Shown: piece after piece, positions 26,203-33,666 of the stretch | Layout: each line of letters opens with the position of its first letter | Numbering within the stretch: position 1 is the first letter of the stretch | Translations under genes and position numbers: made by a program | Assembly (NCBI RefSeq): GCF_030123105.1 | Contig: NZ_CP126095.1 | Coordinates: 744,001-808,000, forward strand | Direction of reading: 5' to 3' | Source: Paenibacillus sp. G2S3 | GTDB lineage: Bacteria > Bacillota > Bacilli > Paenibacillales > Paenibacillaceae | DNA: 64,000 bases | The notes under the pieces: generated by a model | Databases searched by the model: none | Seen by the model: the letters and a program-made list of their open reading frames with translations, nothing else | Told to the model about the DNA's origin: nothing

Positions 26203-27561
26203 CTACCGGCCGCCATACCCAGCTATTTCATGACTAAACTTCCGATCAAAGAATTCTTGAATTCTGCCAAAGTCAGTCACCGCATAACGTATCGGTGCAT
26301 TTGGGTATAATTCTATATCTGTTTCAGGACCACGCTCGTAAGGCATAGTATAGGTTGAACCCGCGTCACGATAGGCACGGTACACTTGCCATGGAAGTGC
26401 CTCTGAAATCACCTTAAATTTTGAACCTAGTTGACTACAATGCCCATTAGGAGTCAAGGTCTGAACTGGGAAAGCATAATTGGTATAAATCCAATTGTTG
26501 CATAAGCTGTAATGATCTATTTTTGTCGAGAAGTAAGCAATTCCGTCGTAGTTGGACTTTCTAACCCACTGCAGAAGCATTTGGGGAATGATATACTCTG
26601 GCTTAAATGCATCATTTACTTGCCGTACACAAATTGAGCAGACAAAGATTAGCGGCCAGATTTGAAGATATGTATTTAAGCTCGATAACGGCTCAGTCGC
26701 GCTTGGATCACCGTAGTTTTTAGTGAAAACAGATTTAAGGTAATCTCGAACAAAAGCTGGATTAGCACTAAGATCGATATAGCGAATATCTTCTTTGGGG
26801 GCAAAGAGAGAAGTCTGAACGTTATTGAGATCAGGACGTCCAAGTTCTTCCCAACAAATTAACGGGGTATTTCCGAGATACACGCACGGAAGACCTGGAA
26901 TGCTGTAGCGGTTAGTTTTAACTAAACCCCGCTTTTCAAAAGGAATATGAAACATTTCGTCAGCACTATAGTTTGTATTACCACCTGTACGCATCTTATA
27001 CAAAGTTGGCTGACCGTTTTGTCCCATCATTGCACTGGTATATTCCAATAGTGAGTTTATGTGTTGCAGACCCATGTCTAGTTTCGAAAAGGCTGCATGG
27101 GGTTCACCACTTAGAAATGCTTCTATAGATGATATAATGGCAGATGATAAAAAAGATATTTGCGTAACTGCGGCGACGCCTATTGCTTCTAGATGAACAT
27201 GGCTCGTAATGAAGTTGATGTAATCATTAAGGTATTTGGAAACGAATTCTAAAAAGTTAGCGTCTCTCGGCTGATTCTTAGGTAGCTTGCCTGTTTCATT
27301 CAACAGTTCAAGGATTGGAACAACCTCATTTGTCCATTCTACAAGAAACTCTACCCGAGAACGATTTAGGTTGCCTGGAACGACGACTCCGTTTTTCACA
27401 ACAGAAATCAGCTCGTTTTGTGAGTTACTAAAGTTAGGCGCGAGCTGCGCATTCTGGAGTTCTTCAAAAAGAGCAAATGCTTCGGCTTGAAGAGCATCAT
27501 CAACATCCGTAATTTCCTTTAGGCGCTTTTCAATAAGTTTAATGATCTCTGTACATTTCAT
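26203..27561 (-). CDS. RES-domain-like protein, possible NAD+-consuming effector
   Basis: A 452-residue protein; ATG 27561 is used (an AGGAG site lies about 13 bp upstream, slightly far). The N-terminal ~210 residues are helical and unrecognised. The C-terminal half carries the RES-like pattern MFHIPFEKRGLVKTNRYSIPGLPCVYLG followed by CWEELGRPD, placing the conserved Arg and Glu as in RES proteins. The RES fold resembles ADP-ribosyltransferases, and RES toxins degrade NAD+. No Xre antitoxin is adjacent, so a large stand-alone defence or stress effector is inferred rather than a classic toxin-antitoxin pair. Confidence 0.55.
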   Translation of the reverse strand: MKCTEIIKLIEKRLKEITDVDDALQAEAFALFEELQNAQLAPNFSNSQNELISVVKNGVVVPGNLNRSRVEFLVEWTNEVVPILELLNETGKLPKNQPRDANFLEFVSKYLNDYINFITSHVHLEAIGVAAVTQISFLSSAIISSIEAFLSGEPHAAFSKLDMGLQHINSLLEYTSAMMGQNGQPTLYKMRTGGNTNYSADEMFHIPFEKRGLVKTNRYSIPGLPCVYLGNTPLICWEELGRPDLNNVQTSLFAPKEDIRYIDLSANPAFVRDYLKSVFTKNYGDPSATEPLSSLNTYLQIWPLIFVCSICVRQVNDAFKPEYIIPQMLLQWVRKSNYDGIAYFSTKIDHYSLCNNWIYTNYAFPVQTLTPNGHCSQLGSKFKVISEALPWQVYRAYRDAGSTYTMPYERGPETDIELYPNAPIRYAVTDFGRIQEFFDRKFSHEIAGYGGR

Positions 27562-27676
27562 TTTTAAATTTTTTCTCCTCTCTAAATTGCCTATGTTACG
27601 ATTATATCCCATAACTAATCTCTCACATGTAATTCTATTAGAAAGACCGACAGCAACCTGACTTTATTTCCTGTGG

Positions 27677-27967
27677 TCAGACGGAGAATAAGTAGCCTAC
27701 TAATAAAAAAACCGCAATTAGATTGGTCGAATAAATACTTCTCCATATTGGCTTTGGAAAGCAATAAAATGTGAAGATATATGGATTTTCTCTTAGCGCT
27801 TTGACAACCTTAGGATAAGTGGATTTCCACTTTTCACAGAAGGTTTCTAGAGCTGCACGATCAGATACACGGACCTTATGAGCGATATTACACGCTAAAT
27901 GTACACAGCACGTTTGGTATTTGGCCTGTGGATAGACTTCTCCAATGGCATCTACAATCCTTTTCAT
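27677..27967 (-). pseudogene. IS256-family transposase fragment
   Basis: About 85 residues match the middle of IS256/Mutator transposases: MKRIVDAIGEVYPQAKYQTCCVHLACNI and IWRSIYSTNLI. The N-terminal and C-terminal parts, including most catalytic residues, are missing, and the last residues after STNLI are unrelated. It is a deleted insertion-sequence remnant. Confidence 0.8.
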
Positions 27968-27984
27968 TCCATAGGAGTTTTAAA

Positions 27985-28020
27985 ATGAAATAAGCACTCA
28001 ATACTGAGTGCTTATTTCAT
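27985..28020. terminator. Perfect 16-bp hairpin terminator
   Basis: ATGAAATAAGCACTCA (27985-28000) pairs perfectly with TGAGTGCTTATTTCAT (28005-28020) across ATAC. It lies just after the methyltransferase stop. Confidence 0.8.
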
Positions 28021-28030
28021 ACGGTATCTT

Positions 28031-29239
28031 TTAGAAAAGAGTATCACCAGATTGTTTACTGAGTCCTTTTTTCTTTAATGTTTCAGGTAACCAATGGCCT
28101 TTCTTAATACGTAGCTTTTTCATATCGTCGGTAAATAGAGTGTTTTTGTTTCGTTGTATGTCATCGATGTATGTTTTCTGAGAATCCAAATCATTAAGTC
28201 TTTTATTGATTAAATCCACACTACCCAGTTCAACGCCGATCCATTTACGCTTCATTATTTCAGCTACAGCATAGGTTGTACCGCTTCCGCCAAAGGGATC
28301 GAATACTAGATCACCTTCGTTGGAGGACAGGCTAATGACACGTTCTAGCAGCTTCATTGAAAGTTCGTTGCTGTCTCTTGTTTTGTATTTACTATGTCGG
28401 ACAGGAGGGATGTCATACCAAACGTCAGTAAGGTTAATACCAAGAGTGTTTAACTTGTCCTTGTAGCCCCCATAGTCACGAATATCTCCTCCGCATTTAC
28501 GACAAATCTCCAATGGTAGTCTCTGCTCATTAAAGGTATTTGCTTTTTCACCCTTCGTGTAATAAAGAAGTGAATAGTGTGATGGATAGAGTTTGTTTTT
28601 TATTGGAAGTCTGTATTTGATATCAACGGCAATCCAATGCTTAAAGGTTAGTCGCTGGTTCAATATGTCTGAAATATAAGTGTTCCACTTAGGAAGATTC
28701 CAAATGAATAAAGAGCCACCTTCTTTGAGTAAATCGACACACTTCAATACCCATTCCTCAGTCCAACGTAGGTATTCCTCATCCGTTATCTTATCATTCA
28801 TTCCTGATTCATATACTTTATCTAAGTTGAAGGGTGGATCAGCGAAAATTAAATCTACTGAACCATTTTTCATGGTATTCATAAGAGAAATACAATCACC
28901 TTGATACATCTTTCCATAGGGGGTTTCAAACGCAAAGTCATGTTTTGTGGCTGGCTTTATTTCGTATTGATCTTTTTTAAGGATATTACTAACCTCTTTG
29001 GAATGAAGCTGAAGTAGGTCCAGAATTGAATTATCTAAAATACCCAGATTTATTTTCAACTCCAATTCAGACATACCTGTCATATGAAGCATGGTTTCAA
29101 GGTCTACGGGGAAAGGAAGTATCCCTTGATCATTATAATATTTCAATTTGGCCGTAGTAATCTTGGATTTTTTAGAAAATATTTTCAGATCATCATTTGT
29201 CTTTATATTTAAGGTTTTAAATAGACGGTTTTCAAACAA
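28031..29239 (-). CDS. Type II DNA methyltransferase of the BamHI-like system
   Basis: A 402-residue amino-methyltransferase. It uses a TTG start at 29239, preceded by GAAGGAG. Motif order is IV (DLIFADPPF) before I (FDPFGGSGTTYA), the beta class, with a target-recognition region between that includes a CxxC (CRKCGG). The N-terminal ~110 residues are an added domain with an HTH-like look. It should methylate the host DNA to protect it from the two adjacent nucleases. It is divergent from the controller gene, and a C-box lies 20 bp before its start, so repression by the controller is likely. Whether it makes N6-mA or N4-mC is not decided. Confidence 0.88.
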   Translation of the reverse strand: MFENRLFKTLNIKTNDDLKIFSKKSKITTAKLKYYNDQGILPFPVDLETMLHMTGMSELELKINLGILDNSILDLLQLHSKEVSNILKKDQYEIKPATKHDFAFETPYGKMYQGDCISLMNTMKNGSVDLIFADPPFNLDKVYESGMNDKITDEEYLRWTEEWVLKCVDLLKEGGSLFIWNLPKWNTYISDILNQRLTFKHWIAVDIKYRLPIKNKLYPSHYSLLYYTKGEKANTFNEQRLPLEICRKCGGDIRDYGGYKDKLNTLGINLTDVWYDIPPVRHSKYKTRDSNELSMKLLERVISLSSNEGDLVFDPFGGSGTTYAVAEIMKRKWIGVELGSVDLINKRLNDLDSQKTYIDDIQRNKNTLFTDDMKKLRIKKGHWLPETLKKKGLSKQSGDTLF

Positions 29240-29258
29240 TTTATTACACTCCTTCGAA

Positions 29259-29279
29259 GACTATAGTACGCATAATGTC
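29259..29279. promoter_or_regulatory. C-box in front of the methyltransferase gene
   Basis: GACTATAGTAC-GCAT-AATGTC resembles controller-protein operators and overlaps the expected methyltransferase promoter/leader. Confidence 0.6.
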
Positions 29280-29334
29280 TTCCTAATACTAACATAATAA
29301 CATTGGGTTGTTAAGGTGGTTACTTTCATTTGCA

Positions 29335-29359
29335 GACTATAGTCCGTGGACTGATTGTC
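29335..29359 (+). promoter_or_regulatory. C-box in front of the controller gene
   Basis: GACTATAGTC-CGTG-GACTGATTGTC matches the two-half C-box layout of PvuII/BamHI-type controller proteins, with about 44 bp to the TTG start. Confidence 0.8.
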
Positions 29360-29402
29360 TCATTTCCCCTGAAAATTGGAAACAAGAAAGGGGGACAACT
29401 TC

Positions 29403-29657
29403 TTGAATCCAGAAAAGGCATTTGGAATAACTTTAAAGAAGTATCGTGGTATGGTCTGCCTGACTCAGGAAGCACTAGCTTATCAATGCAACCTTGATCG
29501 TACATATATTAGTCTTTTGGAGCGTGGTTTGAGAAGACCTACACTAAATACAATAATAGTTATTTCCGAGAGTCTTAATATAAAACCAAGTGAAATAGTT
29601 CAAGAAGTTGAACAACTACTCAATGAACATAACAAGAGTGAAGACACTGGTAAATAA
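29403..29657 (+). CDS. Controller (C) protein of the restriction-modification system
   Basis: An 84-residue XRE-type regulator. TTG 29403 is preferred because GGGGG lies about 7 bp upstream; an earlier TTG at 29376 gives a longer form. The HTH is LTQEALAYQCNLDRTYISLLERGLRRPTLNTI, typical of C proteins. These dimers bind C-boxes to switch on their own gene and the nuclease after methylation is established. The two C-boxes found upstream fit that role. The gene overlaps the first nuclease by about 35 bp. Confidence 0.85.
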   Translation: MNPEKAFGITLKKYRGMVCLTQEALAYQCNLDRTYISLLERGLRRPTLNTIIVISESLNIKPSEIVQEVEQLLNEHNKSEDTGK

Positions 29658-30222
29658 GGGGTACTTCTCCCAAACTGATGATTACAAAATAATTAGGCAA
29701 CAGATCGAACACGCAACGTATAGCATTCAGAATCCACCTGGGAGTGGTAAGTTCTATCTTCATGAGAAAGTAAAGGGTAATGGTGTTGTTCCAATTAAAG
29801 ATTCATTCATAACGACGTTGAATTCCTTTGGATGGGAAGATGAGAAAATAGTTTCTGACCCTGAAGTGAAAAGAAGAAAGTTTGATACAGCAGTTAAACT
29901 TAGTAATGGTAGGTATTTTGCCGTTGAATGGGAAACAGGTAATATTTCATCAAGTCATAGAGCAATCAACAGAATCGTTCTTGGCATTTTGGATGGTGTT
30001 ATTGATGGGGGAATACTTATATTGCCTTCCAGAAAAATGTATAAGTATCTGACTGATCGTATTGGGAATTTCCAAGAACTTGAACCTTATTTTAAAGTAT
30101 GGGAAGCACTGGAACCCAGTATACATAATGGACTTATCGAGGTATTTGAAATTGAGCACGATGGTGTTAGCATGGACATTCCTCCTATCAGAAAAGGCAC
30201 AGATGGTAGGGCACTCCTATGA
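29623..30222 (+). CDS. BamHI-family restriction endonuclease, copy 1
   Basis: A 199-residue nuclease; ATG 29623 is used (an in-frame TTG at 29608 is possible). It matches BamHI across its length: NGVVPIK near 47, VEWETGNISSSHRAINRIVLG near 101, LTDRIGNFQELEPYF and a C-terminal RKGTDG. Active-site residues D88, E102 and E104 correspond to BamHI D94, E111 and E113. It should cut DNA as a dimer. It overlaps the controller gene and shares an ATGA with copy 2, so all three are co-translated. The recognition sequence cannot be read off. Confidence 0.85.
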   Translation: MNITRVKTLVNKGYFSQTDDYKIIRQQIEHATYSIQNPPGSGKFYLHEKVKGNGVVPIKDSFITTLNSFGWEDEKIVSDPEVKRRKFDTAVKLSNGRYFAVEWETGNISSSHRAINRIVLGILDGVIDGGILILPSRKMYKYLTDRIGNFQELEPYFKVWEALEPSIHNGLIEVFEIEHDGVSMDIPPIRKGTDGRALL

Positions 30223-30854
30223 AAATTTTGAGAGTAGAAACCCTCATTAATAAAGGCACATTTCGTGACAGTACTTTATATGATACGGTTTTGAATAATG
30301 TAATTGAAGCTATTAAATGTATCGAACATCCTGTGGGAACAGGCAACTTTATACTTCATGATATGAAACATGCCAATGGAGTTACTCCTATAAAGAATAA
30401 CTTTGTGAAGCAATTGGATTTGTTTGGTTGGAAAAATGAGAGAATTGCAGATAAAGAAGTGAAAAAGAGAAAGTTTGACTCATCCATAAAACTAGAAGAT
30501 GGAAGATACTTCGCTGTTGAGTGGGAGACAGGGAATATATCTTCGAGTCATCGAGCCCTAAATAGAATTTTTTTGGGTATGAAAAGCGGGATTTTTAGTG
30601 GTGGTTTTTTAGTGTTACCCTCCAAGAATATGTATGATTTATTAACTGATAGAGTGGGTAATTTTAAAGAATTAGAAGGTTTTTTTGAAGTTTGGAGACT
30701 ACTTGGACATTATATTGATGACGGTGTAATTGAGATAATTGAGATAGAGCATGATGGTGTGAGTAAGTCAATTAAACCGATTAAAAAGGGCGGGGACGGA
30801 AACTCTAAGAAAAAGAAAGCTAAAAAGCTAGCAGTAAAGAAAGTAAATATATAG
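30219..30854 (+). CDS. BamHI-family restriction endonuclease, copy 2
   Basis: A 211-residue paralogue of the preceding nuclease, starting in an ATGA overlap. The same landmarks are kept: NGVTPIK, FDSS with D87, VEWETGNISSSHRALNRIFLG with E101 and E103, LTDRVGNFKELEGFF and KKGGDG. It differs by a Lys-rich C-terminal tail. Both copies look catalytically complete, so they may form homodimers or an obligate heterodimer. Divergence is substantial, so this is an old duplication or a recruited partner rather than a recent tandem copy. Confidence 0.83.
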   Translation: MKILRVETLINKGTFRDSTLYDTVLNNVIEAIKCIEHPVGTGNFILHDMKHANGVTPIKNNFVKQLDLFGWKNERIADKEVKKRKFDSSIKLEDGRYFAVEWETGNISSSHRALNRIFLGMKSGIFSGGFLVLPSKNMYDLLTDRVGNFKELEGFFEVWRLLGHYIDDGVIEIIEIEHDGVSKSIKPIKKGGDGNSKKKKAKKLAVKKVNI

Positions 30855-31279
30855 ATTCATTTGAATTCTATCTATAGGGTTCTTTTCTTTGTCTCATAAA
30901 CGACCATTAATATCTCCAAATCTAAGCCTACTAATAGTGAATTTATTACCATAGTAACCGATAAGCATCGCTGCTTGCAACGTGAAATCGCTTCTGTTGT
31001 AAACACTGGAATAGCTGTAACGAAGACGGTACTAGCTCCTAAGCGATTTGTGGTGGACAGAACAAATAATAAGAATTGTGAAACAAGGTTGAGATAACAA
31101 AGATTCTTGGCAAAAGTAGAAATATAAATGCATTTATTGGTTATTATAGATTTTTTTAATATAGTCAAAATCGGTTGTGAACGGAAGAAGTTAGATGGTG
31201 CTCAAACTCTTTTTGAGTATGCGAGGACATAGCTTTAAAACGAGGCGCCACATTGAGTGGCGGGTGCAGTTTAACTTGA
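30855..31279. other. Right end of island A, no gene seen
   Basis: This is AT-rich sequence between the nuclease gene and the right direct repeat. The open frames here are short shadows without ribosome sites. Confidence 0.4.
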
Positions 31280-31301
31280 TTGATGTAAAATTGATGTAAA
31301 A
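31280..31301 (+). repeat. Direct repeat flanking island A, right copy
   Basis: Identical to 9844-9865: two tandem copies of TTGATGTAAAA. It lies 110 bp before the orphan rlmD end. Confidence 0.6.
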
Positions 31302-31410
31302 CATCAACTGAAACCATCGAAATGTAGCATCACAAAACAGAAGGCCATCGTCAAAAAGCCCGGAAAATCAAGGTTTCTGCGGAGTACTACAGAACACATC
31401 TCAAGATAAC

Positions 31411-31485
31411 ATGTTCCCGCATACGGTGCATGTGGAGTCGGTAGCTTTGTTGGTGAGGAACCCTTGTCAAGTAGACACTAAATAA
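31411..31485 (+). pseudogene. Orphan rlmD 3' end, putative attR
   Basis: In frame this reads [17 protein letters not shown], then seven residues and a stop. Against the intact rlmD end, the differences over the first 51 bp are all third-position and synonymous. The fragment therefore diverged while it was a working gene end, probably in another host. Confidence 0.75.
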
Positions 31486-31628
31486 TTGGGCAATTTTAAT
31501 TCCACTAACAGAGAATGATAAAAGAGCAGCGAGTTAGACGAGCGTAGCCCCTAGGCTCCACCATAAAAAACCGCCCTGTTCGCAATGTTGCTGATGAAGT
31601 GACCCCTTAAAGTTAGACAGGTATATAA

Positions 31629-32441
31629 TTAAGCGACTTGTTGGGCCTGAGTTCGGTACTGTACCGGACTCAGGCCTTTTAGTTTTGCCTTAATTCGCTT
31701 GTTGTTGTAATAATCGATGTATTTTGATAGCTCTTGTTTGAAATGTGTGATACTTTCGAATTCCTTTAAATATAGAAATTCAGATTTCATGATACCAAAG
31801 AAGTTCTCAATGACGGCGTTGTCGTAGCAATTACCTTTACGGGACATACTTTGCTTGATATCGCGTTCTTCAAGGGCATGACGATACTGCTTCATCTGAT
31901 AGTGCCAGCCTTGGTCAGAATGAATAAGGAGGTTATCTTCATCGGTTAATCGACGGAATGCTTGATCTAACATCGTTGAAACAAGCGAGTAGACCGGTCT
32001 TGAACCGATTGTATACGTAATAATCTCACCATTATATAGATCTAGGATTGGAGATAAGTACAGCTTTTCTCCAAATAATTTAAACTCTGTAATATCCGTA
32101 ACCCACTTCTCATTTGGATTCTCAGCGTGGAAGTTACGTTCTAATATGTTCGGTGCGAGTTTGCCAATCGTCCCTTTATAGGAACGATATTTCTTCATAC
32201 GTACCACACACTTTAAACCCAATACCTGCATCAAGCGTTGTACCTTTTTATGATTTACATGGTGTCCTCGATTCACTAACTCGTCACGAATACGACGATA
32301 ACCATAACGCCCCTCATGCTCCTCGTAAATCGCTTGAATAACGTCTTTTAGCTCCTTATCTCTATCGGGCATACCAAACGTTTTTACCACGAAATAATAC
32401 GTACTACGAGGGATATCTGCTAGCTGTAGGAGTGCTTTCAC
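31629..32441 (-). CDS. IS150-group transposase OrfB (DDE domain)
   Basis: The catalytic half of the transposase. The DDE residues are in WVTDITEF, LIHSDQGWHYQ and YDNAVIENFFG. It is normally made as an OrfAB fusion by -1 frameshifting on A6G in the OrfA end (the AAAAAAG of the YLKKLN codons); the shifted frame reads ECLSSKQGKITKQDK and runs open into this ORF. The start at 32441 is only the first in-frame Met. No stops interrupt it, so the element may be active. Confidence 0.88.
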   Translation of the reverse strand: MKALLQLADIPRSTYYFVVKTFGMPDRDKELKDVIQAIYEEHEGRYGYRRIRDELVNRGHHVNHKKVQRLMQVLGLKCVVRMKKYRSYKGTIGKLAPNILERNFHAENPNEKWVTDITEFKLFGEKLYLSPILDLYNGEIITYTIGSRPVYSLVSTMLDQAFRRLTDEDNLLIHSDQGWHYQMKQYRHALEERDIKQSMSRKGNCYDNAVIENFFGIMKSEFLYLKEFESITHFKQELSKYIDYYNNKRIKAKLKGLSPVQYRTQAQQVA

Positions 32442-32467
32442 CGAAAATTCGTTCCTTAGTTCATAGA

Positions 32468-32986
32468 CTACTCGTGCTTTGTCTTGTTTGGTGATTTTTC
32501 CTTGTTTTGAACTAAGGCATTCAACTTTTTTAAATATGCATTTTCCATTCTCAAACGCTCTACCTCTGCTTGTAATGCCTCAACAGACCCTTCTTTTAAC
32601 GTTTGAATCTTTCGTTTATTAGGTTCTTTTTTCATGGATGGACACCCCTTCTTCTTTGGTTGTAGGGCGTCCATTTCATGTAACTCTAAGCTTCTATGCC
32701 AGCTTAAAATGGTACTATGACTCGCGATATTAAATATCGCAGCCGTTTCTCTAACAGACGTCCCGAATTCGTTCATATAATTAAGTACGTCTAGTTTAAT
32801 CTTTGCAGGATATGATGTATAGCCCTTTTTAAAAGCTTCTTCACCATGATGCTCATATTGACTAATCCAGTTTGAAAAGACAGAATGGTGAATCCCGATT
32901 GATTTTGCAATGGTTTTCAAGCTCTCGGATCCCTTTTTATAACGCATAACGGCTTGGATTTTTTCGTCTGTACTGTACCTGGTCAT
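32468..32986 (-). CDS. IS150-group OrfA, DNA-binding protein
   Basis: A 172-residue protein starting MTRYSTDEKIQAVMRY, with GGAGGTG just upstream. It has two helix-turn-helix units (about 15-45 and 65-95) and a C-terminal leucine-zipper-like coiled coil (VEALQAEVERLRMENAYLKKL) for dimerisation. It binds the IS ends and provides the N-terminus of the OrfAB fusion. Confidence 0.87.
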   Translation of the reverse strand: MTRYSTDEKIQAVMRYKKGSESLKTIAKSIGIHHSVFSNWISQYEHHGEEAFKKGYTSYPAKIKLDVLNYMNEFGTSVRETAAIFNIASHSTILSWHRSLELHEMDALQPKKKGCPSMKKEPNKRKIQTLKEGSVEALQAEVERLRMENAYLKKLNALVQNKEKSPNKTKHE

Positions 32987-33163
32987 AAAAAAACTGCACC
33001 TCCAAATGTTAGTTGTGTCTAACAATTGGGGTGCAGTTCACTGACAGGGCGGTTTCCTATGTCATAGAGGGCAGCTTGAAAGTTAGCAGTCAACCTGCAC
33101 TCTACAAACTATCTTGCACATAAACGTACCTTATAATAGGATTGAAGCCCTCTGCAGCACCCC

Positions 33164-33298
33164 ATGGATGCTATGCTCGGAGCCGCCTTCTATCAATACG
33201 GTTGGACGGAAATCTATTTGCCGCTTGCCAAGCTGCTGATGATGGCCGTTATTTTCTTCGGCGTGGGCATCAATTTAGTAGAACGCCTCGGCAATTAG
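33164..33298 (+). pseudogene. 3' remnant of a membrane-protein gene
   Basis: The frame MDAMLGAAFYQYGWTEIY continues into a hydrophobic helix (LAKLLMMAVIFFGVGINLVER) and a stop, then a terminator. It looks like the C-terminal tail of a multi-spanning protein cut off by rearrangement. The family is not recognised. Confidence 0.45.
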
Positions 33299-33319
33299 GC
33301 GCCACCATATATAAACACG

Positions 33320-33346
33320 ACGCAACCTCGAGGGGTTGCGTTTTTT
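33320..33346 (+). terminator. Terminator after the membrane-protein remnant
   Basis: ACGCAACC/GGTTGCGT stem followed by TTTTTT. Confidence 0.85.
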
Positions 33347-33666
33347 ATGTGGCGGATTGCTTAGAGGACATTGATAGAAAATAAGTAGGACCCAAGGAGG
33401 TAAGCGCTATCTTTATACCTATAAAAACGCGACGTGAAGGCCTTCATGTCAACAAGTGTATACCCGATGTCATTAATTATCTATTTGAAAGAAAGGCCAC
33501 TTTTCATAATGTTACTATAAGGACATTGACATATGTTATAAGCTTCTATGGCGTGTCGGAATCTCGGAAGGGAGGAAAGAGCATCGAGGTAAGCTGAAAT
33601 GGAAGCGCATACCATTTAGGAGATTGATGTTTCTTGACTCAAGAATCAGAAGGGAGTTCGTACGAT
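33347..33666 (+). other. Leader/promoter region of the DUF4855 gene
   Basis: A TTGACA near 33526 may be a -35 box, but I see no good -10 at the right distance. A cre-like site is listed separately. No gene seen. Confidence 0.35.
33600..33613 (+). promoter_or_regulatory. Possible CcpA cre site
   Basis: TGGAAGCGCATACC resembles the cre consensus with at least one mismatch at the end, 53 bp before the DUF4855 start. Carbon catabolite control would suit a glycan-active gene, but one weak match is thin evidence. Confidence 0.3.

Larger units (their letters stand above)
9702..31485. mobile_element. Candidate integrative island A at rlmD
   Basis: About 21.7 kb bounded by the rlmD 3' end on the left and an orphan rlmD 3' end on the right. 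Just inside each boundary is a perfect 22-bp direct repeat (9844 and 31280). It carries a phage-type integrase (19036-20211), three further tyrosine recombinases, several defence-type genes and a restriction-modification system. Coding composition is visibly more AT-rich than the core. It has no conjugation or virion genes that I recognise, so it is a genomic island rather than a complete ICE or prophage. Boundaries are inferred, not proven. Confidence 0.6.
31595..33040 (-). mobile_element. IS3-family (IS150 group) insertion sequence, apparently intact
   Basis: This 1446-bp element has terminal inverted repeats TGAAGTGACCCC...GTTAGACA on the left and TGAACTGCACCCC...GTTAGACA on the right (read inward). 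A 4-bp duplication CTGA flanks it (31591-31594 and 33041-33044). It encodes OrfA and OrfB with a frameshift signal between. It sits in the loop of an older 12-bp hairpin. Confidence 0.88.

Noticed and set aside
30872..31168. Minus-strand 98-aa frame at the right end of island A
   Set aside because: No ribosome site, no recognisable composition, and it ends in the nuclease gene's downstream sequence; judged a shadow.
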